Shown piece by piece: positions 6,793 through 10,969 of a stretch of 10,969 nt of DNA (position 1 is its first letter; each line of letters opens with the position of its first letter). The DNA comes from Anaerolineae bacterium (GTDB taxonomy: Bacteria; Chloroflexota; Anaerolineae; Promineifilales; Promineifilaceae). A program made the translations under genes and the position numbers. The DNA lies in contig JACSSI010000095.1 in NCBI GenBank assembly GCA_014879345.1, forward strand, positions 1-10,969. Reading direction: 5' to 3'. The notes beneath the pieces are model-generated. The model was not told the DNA's origin and did not search any database. It saw only the letters and a list, made by a program, of their open reading frames with translations.

Positions 6793-7740
6793 GTGAACCT
6801 TAACAAGTTAATCGTTGGTGTGGCCCTGGCATTGGTGCTCGCTGTGGTCGTTGGACTTGTTGTCGACAATGTCGGCTTTTGGGTTGTGGTGGGTTTACTG
6901 ATCCTGGCATTGTTGTCAATGTTCGTAGACCGTTTCGTCTATATCAGAGTAGGTGAAATGGAAACGGCCGTTGTCTTCAATAGAGAAACGAGAGCATTTT
7001 CCCGCTTCCTGCTGCCTGGCCGACATCTGCTGAAATTCCCACTGGAACGCGTTACAGCTACCCTCTCTACAGCGCCCACAACTGCAAACGGTCGCTGTAA
7101 AAACGCGCAGACACAGGAGGGTGTCAGCGTTGATTTAGCATTTTCAATCACGTACGAACTGTTTCCTGGTGAAGCCGAGGCCGCAATTCGTCCCAGGATG
7201 GCACGCTTTTTGCCCAGTGGCACCACGAGTTTAGTGCGAAGTCACGCTGTCAACTGTGTGGCTCAGGTAGTCAATCACAAAACTGTGGAAACATTGTGTC
7301 AAAGTGGCGTGAGAACCCGCCTGGAGCGCGAACTACGCGACGCTGTGCAAGAACGGTTGCGTCCATTTGGTATCAGTGTCTACCGGGTTATGGTGACGAG
7401 TGTAGATTTACCGTTGCAGGTGAAAACTTCTCTGGAAGAAGCGCATGAGCGACTGGTTTACGCCAAAAGCGAAGCCTGCGCTTTGGAGCAGTTGCACCTG
7501 GCTCTGAGCCAATTCTCGGATGCGGATGTGGATCGTTTGCTGCAACTGCGGCAGCTCCGGGAAATGGGGCAGAATGGTGTCACCGTCCACATGCCATACA
7601 TGGGCAATACGGGAATGCGTGGCAGTAACGGAAATGGAAATGGGAATGGTCAGAATGGAAACGGCCGTTCTTACGAAGACGCTCCCATTTTCAGGTCAGA
7701 TACCCCAGATAGCCGCGTCAACGGTAAACCTTACAGCTAA
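6793..7740 (+). CDS. SPFH/Band 7 (stomatin-prohibitin-like) membrane protein
   Basis: This encodes a 315-residue SPFH-family protein. Two hydrophobic segments at about 5-23 and 28-46 form an N-terminal membrane hairpin. They are followed by the Band 7 fold (about 48-225), with the typical opening YIRVGEMETAVVFNRETRAFSR shortened here to its key parts: a VGE turn, a PGRH segment (75-78) and a strand near EGVSVDLAFSITYEL. A helical stretch (175-260) should mediate oligomerisation. The C-terminus is a low-complexity Asn-Gly run (278-291) and a polar tail. SPFH proteins build ring or cage assemblies that organise membrane microdomains and often regulate membrane proteases; the partner here is unknown, as no NfeD-like gene or FtsH lies alongside. 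I chose GTG 6793 because AGGAG (6781-6785) sits 7 nt upstream and it places the membrane segment at the N-terminus; a TTG at 6757 lacks that support. It is a single-gene unit with its own promoter and terminator. Confidence 0.92.
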   Translation: MNLNKLIVGVALALVLAVVVGLVVDNVGFWVVVGLLILALLSMFVDRFVYIRVGEMETAVVFNRETRAFSRFLLPGRHLLKFPLERVTATLSTAPTTANGRCKNAQTQEGVSVDLAFSITYELFPGEAEAAIRPRMARFLPSGTTSLVRSHAVNCVAQVVNHKTVETLCQSGVRTRLERELRDAVQERLRPFGISVYRVMVTSVDLPLQVKTSLEEAHERLVYAKSEACALEQLHLALSQFSDADVDRLLQLRQLREMGQNGVTVHMPYMGNTGMRGSNGNGNGNGQNGNGRSYEDAPIFRSDTPDSRVNGKPYS

Positions 7741-7750
7741 TTGAATAGAG

Positions 7751-7787
7751 AAAAAGGCGTTTGTGAGTAATCGCAAACGCCTTTTTT
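7751..7787 (+). terminator. Intrinsic terminator of the SPFH gene
   Basis: A 13-bp stem pairs AAAAAGGCGTTTG (7751-7763) with CAAACGCCTTTTT (7774-7786) around a 10-nt loop, ending in six T. It starts 10 nt after the stop codon of the SPFH gene. Because the 5' arm is A-rich, it could also work on the other strand. Confidence 0.9.
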
Positions 7788-7873
7788 GGTACAAAAATGA
7801 GTGGAATATTAATTTTTATTATTTATTTGCCAAAAATAAGATTTATGCTAAACTTCTTTTGGCTCCCCCCCGA

Positions 7874-7919
7874 GAGATGTTCCTGAAAGCGCCCGCTTTC
7901 AGGGCATCTCATTTTTTTT
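7874..7919 (+). terminator. Orphan terminator-like hairpin with a run of eight T
   Basis: GAGATG (7874-7879) and CCTGAAAGCG (7882-7891) pair with CGCTTTCAGG (7894-7903) and CATCTC (7905-7910), leaving a small internal bulge. A run of T follows to 7919. It lies about 90 bp beyond the terminator of the SPFH gene and serves no visible gene. It could be a backup terminator, or the 3' end of a short RNA starting in the AT-rich stretch 7790-7860, although I find no convincing promoter there. Confidence 0.65.
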
Positions 7920-8051
7920 GCCACAATGGGGAATTCTTAGTCTCAACCCTCCCATATTTTGTATCCTATCAAAGTTTTCTCCTTCACACACCGTTAGCGG
8001 TGTAAATCAACCTCATTGGTAATGGTAGTTCATAAAAAAAATCGGTAAGCG
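7920..8051. other. Intergenic stretch without a supported gene
   Basis: This AT-rich spacer lies between the orphan hairpin and the palindromic repeat. The only structure I see is a small 6-bp inverted repeat, ACACCG (7988-7993) and CGGTGT (7998-8003), with no T-tract. An 80-codon open frame over 7763-8005 runs through both terminator hairpins and has no Shine-Dalgarno, so I do not call it a gene. Confidence 0.4.
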
Positions 8052-8143
8052 TGTCATGCCCGCGAAGGCGGGCATCCACAGGTGGTGGCAAATGGATTCT
8101 CACTTTCAGCCTGCCCTCGTGGCAGACGGGGGTGGGAATGACA
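8052..8143. repeat. REP/MITE-like palindromic intergenic repeat
   Basis: The stretch begins with TGTCATGCCCGC and ends with GGGAATGACA, so its termini are inverted (TGTCAT against ATGACA, with CCC and GGG conserved). The first half contains a perfect 8-bp hairpin, ATGCCCGC (8056-8063) and GCGGGCAT (8068-8075). The second has CTGCC (8111-8115) paired with GGCAG (8121-8125), and TGGATTC in the middle echoes the ATCCA after the first hairpin. The layout resembles the widespread GTCATTCCCGCG...CGGGAATGAC type of bacterial intergenic repeat, usually mobile in origin and multi-copy. Only one copy is in this window, so copy number is unproven. Confidence 0.6.
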
Positions 8144-8244
8144 AGTCTATTTCCGAAATAACTTATTAACATTCATAACCAATGATTTGCTGGCAGAGGT
8201 TTTTTTTATAGAATCTGTCAGGTTTATAGGTGAAAGAGGCTCTC

Positions 8245-10251
8245 ATGAAAAAGCGAATTGGGTTATTTGTCGTACTGTTAGTTGGTTTGATTGGGGTGTG
8301 GGTTGAAGGGGCAAGGGCGCAGGAGCCGTTTACCTTTGAGCCTTCCGACTGTATGTTTTCTGGTATCGAAGCAGGTGCAATGAGCATGTCTGCTGACAGC
8401 CTCGGCTTTGAATGTGGCTATGTGACTGTGCCAGAAGAACACGCCAATCCAGATGGCCCTACCATTCGTATTCCCGTGGCTATCTTGCGCGCCACAGGAC
8501 CTAATCCGCAGCCCGATCCACTGTTTTTGGCGCAAGGTGGCCCTGGTGGGGATGCGTTTGAATTATTTAGTTTCTACCTGCCCCAATCTTCGTTAGTCAA
8601 TGACCGGGATCTCGTTGTCATCAACCAACGTGGTACGATTTATGCGGAGCCAGACCTGCGCTGTACTGAAATCACCGAGGGCATGGGTGAAATATTGGGC
8701 ATGTCGTTGGAAGCGGGCACGGCGCGTTACAACGAACTGCTGCAAGCCTGTTATCAACGATTGGAAGCTGACGGTGTTAATCTATCTGCTTTCGATAGTA
8801 TTGAAAATGCCAATGATATGGCAGCGGTGCGCCAGGCTTTGGGCTATGATGAATACAATTTTTATGGCGTCTCCTATGGCACGTTGTTGGCCTTGCACCT
8901 CATGCGTGAACAACCAGAGGGGCTGCGCAGTGTCATTTTAGATGGCGTGGTGCCGACTAGTTCCAATTTCATTGCCAGCTTGCCAGAAAATGAAAACCGT
9001 GTCTATGAAGAACTCTTCAACGCTTGTGCCAATGATGCGGCTTGTGCTGCCGACTATCCAAACCTGGAAAGCAGGTTCCAGGCAGTGGTGGATGAACTCA
9101 ACGCCAACCCAATCATGTTGGAACTTATTGATCCTGATACGGGCGAAAAGTATGATGCGCTTGTTGACGGAGCCGCGTTTGTAAGTGTGGTTTATCAACT
9201 GCTTTATTTACCAGAGGCGTATGCAATGTTTCCTAATTTGGTAGCCAATGCCGAGCGTGGAAATTTTGCGTTGCTGCAGCAAATGTGGCCTCTGTTTGCC
9301 TTTGATCGTACCAGCAGTTATGGCATGTATTACTCTGTGATTTGTGCGGAGGATGCCGATTTTGACTCTACGACCGCTGCCTCCCAAAATTATCCTCCGT
9401 TCATCGCTGATAAACTAGAAGAAGAGTTGCAAAGCTACCTTGATGCTTGTGCATTGTGGCCTGTGGCATTGCTGTCGTCCTTTGTTGACGAGCCGGTGGC
9501 GAGTGATATTCCGGTGCTGCTGATGTCGGGTCGCTTCGATCCTATCACGCCGCCCAGTTTTGCCGAGGAAGCGGCGCAGACGTTGCCTAACAGTACGCAC
9601 ATTGTTGATCCATGGGCCAGTCACAGCATTGCTTTTAACGATGAGTGTGTAAATGGCATCATGGATGATTTTCTGGCAAATCCAAATCGGCCATTTGATA
9701 CTTCCTGTCTGGCAGCCAAACAACCTGCCGATTTTGTGCCGCCTGATGCGATTTCAGTGCCGATGCTGGCTAAATTGGGTCAGCTTGAATCGGGCGTGAT
9801 GATGCAGATTGGCTTGTCGGCTTTGCTGCTGCTGGCAATTTTGTTTGCTATTCCGGTTTGGTTTGTAGTGTGGCTCATCCAGTCTGGTAAAAGTGACCGG
9901 ATTCCGCTGCGTGACTCTGAAAAGCGGCTGCGGCTTGTGGGTCGTTTGCTGGTGATTGCCTATGGGGTGTTTGGGGTGATGTATGCGTCGGCGTTAACGG
10001 CCGTTCTCTTCATCCCGCTCCTGGAACCCAATCCGATGGCGTCGATGTTGTCTGTGTCTGGTTCCACCTGGCCGATTTTTGCCGCTGGGTGGCTGCTGGT
10101 TTTGCTGGCGCTGGGGATGGTGATAACGGCCGTTTTCTATTGGCGGCAGTCGTGGTCTGTGTGGCGAAAAGTGTACTATTCATTCTTGGCGCTGTGTGCT
10201 GTAGGGTATGTGATAATTTTGGGCGTGAATGGGTTACTGACAGTTCTATGA
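8245..10251 (+). CDS. Secreted/anchored alpha/beta hydrolase, S33 TAP-like, with four C-terminal membrane helices
   Basis: This 668-residue protein starts with a signal peptide (basic MKKR, hydrophobic core, likely cleavage after ARA at 23-25). The alpha/beta-hydrolase fold follows: an oxyanion-type QGGPGG (97-102), NQRG (127-130), nucleophile elbow GVSYG with S210, and a TAP-like C-terminal part giving D432 (GRFDPITP) and H460 (SHS) as the rest of the triad. The family includes proline iminopeptidases and tripeptidyl aminopeptidases, so cleavage of short peptides from the N-terminus is likely, outside the membrane. Ten cysteines in the soluble part suit disulfides. Residues about 518-545, 566-593, 608-632 and 643-667 are four hydrophobic helices not found in ordinary secreted TAP enzymes, so the protein should be anchored. 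ATG 8245 was chosen over GTG 8230 because GAGG (8236-8239) precedes it and the signal peptide starts there. It is convergent with the permease gene. Confidence 0.92.
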   Translation: MKKRIGLFVVLLVGLIGVWVEGARAQEPFTFEPSDCMFSGIEAGAMSMSADSLGFECGYVTVPEEHANPDGPTIRIPVAILRATGPNPQPDPLFLAQGGPGGDAFELFSFYLPQSSLVNDRDLVVINQRGTIYAEPDLRCTEITEGMGEILGMSLEAGTARYNELLQACYQRLEADGVNLSAFDSIENANDMAAVRQALGYDEYNFYGVSYGTLLALHLMREQPEGLRSVILDGVVPTSSNFIASLPENENRVYEELFNACANDAACAADYPNLESRFQAVVDELNANPIMLELIDPDTGEKYDALVDGAAFVSVVYQLLYLPEAYAMFPNLVANAERGNFALLQQMWPLFAFDRTSSYGMYYSVICAEDADFDSTTAASQNYPPFIADKLEEELQSYLDACALWPVALLSSFVDEPVASDIPVLLMSGRFDPITPPSFAEEAAQTLPNSTHIVDPWASHSIAFNDECVNGIMDDFLANPNRPFDTSCLAAKQPADFVPPDAISVPMLAKLGQLESGVMMQIGLSALLLLAILFAIPVWFVVWLIQSGKSDRIPLRDSEKRLRLVGRLLVIAYGVFGVMYASALTAVLFIPLLEPNPMASMLSVSGSTWPIFAAGWLLVLLALGMVITAVFYWRQSWSVWRKVYYSFLALCAVGYVIILGVNGLLTVL

Positions 10252-10259
10252 TAGACGAG

Positions 10260-10292
10260 AGACCTCCGAGGTTTTTAAAACCTCGGAGGTCT
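10260..10292. terminator. Palindromic bidirectional terminator between convergent genes
   Basis: A near-perfect 33-bp palindrome: AGACCTCCGAGGTTTT (10260-10275) pairs with AAAACCTCGGAGGTCT (10277-10292). It lies 8 nt past the stop of the hydrolase and 11 nt past the stop of the permease on the other strand. With T-rich and A-rich centres but no long outer T-tract, it is an atypical intrinsic terminator. It may equally be a copy of a dispersed intergenic palindrome that has been recruited for both messages. Confidence 0.65.
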
Positions 10293-10303
10293 GATTGAAA
10301 TTC

Positions 10304-10969
10304 CTACTCATACGCCAGCACATCCCGCACCGTCAGCTTTGAGGCATTTCGTGCCGGAATGTAACTGGCGATGAATGCCACAATCAAAACCAGTGCCAGC
10401 CACATAAATGCTCCTGGGATGGAATAAACGTAACTTAGTTTCCCGTTTACAATATGTTGTCCCACTACTAAACTGAGCAGCTTCCCCGCCGGTATCGCAA
10501 AGAAAATAGCGAGGAACCAACTGAGCACCGCCATCAGTAACCCTTCCACCAGAATCACGCGCAGAACCGCCCCGTCAGAAGCGCCAACCGCCCGCATGAC
10601 GCCAATTTCACGGGTACGTTCCAGCACATTCATGCTCATGGTGCCTGCCAACCCCAAGCCGCCTACCAGCGTAATCAACAGCGCCATAATCATCAGCACC
10701 GACACAATAATCGAGAACTGCTCCTCCTGTACACCGCGCAGATTCGCACTGGTCTCGATGCGGCTGATGCGGATGCCAACTTCTTGGAAATACTTGTCAA
10801 CTTGTGCCGCTATCTCAGCCTGTTCGGCCGGGGTGTGACCGCTTGTGACCAACTGCACCTGACGTGTCTGTTCCACTTCCCGCGCCAGCCGCGACACGTA
10901 GGGATAATTGGCATATGATTCGTACCACACAGTGATGCCGATGGCCTGATACACGCCGACGATGGTCCA
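10304..10969 (-). CDS. FtsX/MacB-type ABC transporter permease, C-terminal part
   Basis: Only the last 221 residues are inside the window; the frame continues past 10969. The visible part holds the end of an extracytoplasmic domain (about 1-84), then three membrane helices at about 85-109, 134-161 and 186-204. This fits the last three of the four helices of a MacB-like permease. The loop after the first visible helix carries the family signature RTREIGVMRAVGAS, which couples to the ATPase subunit. The chain ends with SYIPARNASKLTVRDVLAYE, the usual closing motif, so the C-terminus is complete. Such permeases work with a separate ATP-binding subunit as mechanotransmission machines for export of peptides, lipoproteins or antibiotics, or in signalling; neither the partner nor the substrate is visible here. 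It has none of the AACGGCCGTT copies. Confidence 0.95.
   Translation of the reverse strand, partial: WTIVGVYQAIGITVWYESYANYPYVSRLAREVEQTRQVQLVTSGHTPAEQAEIAAQVDKYFQEVGIRISRIETSANLRGVQEEQFSIIVSVLMIMALLITLVGGLGLAGTMSMNVLERTREIGVMRAVGASDGAVLRVILVEGLLMAVLSWFLAIFFAIPAGKLLSLVVGQHIVNGKLSYVYSIPGAFMWLALVLIVAFIASYIPARNASKLTVRDVLAYE

Larger units (their letters stand above)
488..10134. repeat. Highly iterated palindrome AACGGCCGTT, 13 exact copies
   Basis: Exact copies start at 488, 1019, 1148, 1228, 1494, 2020, 3615, 5861, 6119, 6963, 7660, 9996 and 10125. Near copies lie at 3071 (last base A) and 4163 (second base G). Random expectation for a given 10-mer in this length is about 0.01. Twelve of the exact copies are inside coding regions: nine are read as Thr-Ala-Val, two as Asn-Gly-Arg and one as part of Gln-Arg-Pro-Leu; one (1494) is intergenic. 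They occur in five unrelated genes on both strands, so protein homology does not explain them. The pattern resembles the HIP1 octamer of cyanobacteria in style, not in sequence. Confidence 0.85.

Noticed and set aside
6567..6869. 100-codon minus-strand open frame over the SPFH promoter
   Set aside because: It covers a clear plus-strand promoter, operator array and gene start; its composition is a shadow of those.
7763..8005. 80-codon plus-strand open frame after the SPFH gene
   Set aside because: It runs through two terminator hairpins, has no ribosome binding site and looks like chance coding in AT-rich DNA.
1..10969. CRISPR array, tRNA, rRNA or replication origin
   Set aside because: No regularly spaced repeats, no cloverleaf or CCA-ended structure, and no rRNA-like or DnaA-box cluster was seen; the AACGGCCGTT copies are irregularly spaced and mostly coding.

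Overview
The window reads as a chromosomal segment of a free-living bacterium, most likely a member of Chloroflexota (Anaerolineae/Ardenticatenia-like). This is inferred from the gene style (large STAND-type ATPases carrying winged helices, a secreted TAP-like hydrolase, a MacB/FtsX permease), the intermediate GC content and the intergenic palindromes. No marker gene fixes the taxonomy. A striking genome-style signature is the 10-bp palindrome AACGGCCGTT, present 13 times exactly where about 0.01 copies would be expected by chance.

Layout. At the left edge there may be the first codons of a minus-strand gene (1-28). A minus-strand gluzincin-like HExxH metallopeptidase of unknown role follows (119-1408). 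The gap of about 360 bp between it and the divergent plus-strand operon holds a roughly 110-bp terminal-inverted-repeat element flanked by 11-bp direct repeats, which looks like a MITE. The operon (1766-6440) has two genes. The first is an 1108-residue protein: a complete long RelA/SpoT-homologue (RSH) chain of HD, synthetase, TGS, helical, CC and ACT domains, fused in frame to a P-loop ATPase. Signature catalytic residues of both the hydrolase and the synthetase are replaced. The second gene overlaps the first by 11 bp, has its own strong Shine-Dalgarno, and encodes another P-loop ATPase ending in an OmpR/PhoB-type winged helix. The operon ends in a strong intrinsic terminator at 6529-6564.

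Next comes a sigma70-like promoter overlapped by an array of TGTCG/CGACA half-sites, a leader of about 170 nt, and an SPFH/Band 7 membrane protein (6793-7740) with its own terminator. The 500 bp after it has no convincing gene. It holds a second, orphan terminator-like hairpin and a REP/MITE-like palindromic repeat. A secreted or anchored S33/TAP-like alpha/beta hydrolase with four C-terminal membrane helices follows (8245-10251). It converges on the C-terminal part of an FtsX/MacB-type ABC permease (10304-10969, minus strand, cut by the window edge). A long palindrome between the two probably terminates both.

Working together. The strongest candidate for something undescribed is the two-gene operon. 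A catalytically degenerate but architecturally intact stringent-response protein has been joined to a STAND-like ATPase and is co-translated with a second ATPase that can bind DNA. The simplest reading is a nucleotide- or ribosome-state sensor feeding an ATPase switch that controls transcription. That role is inference; the domain order and residue losses are read directly from the sequence.
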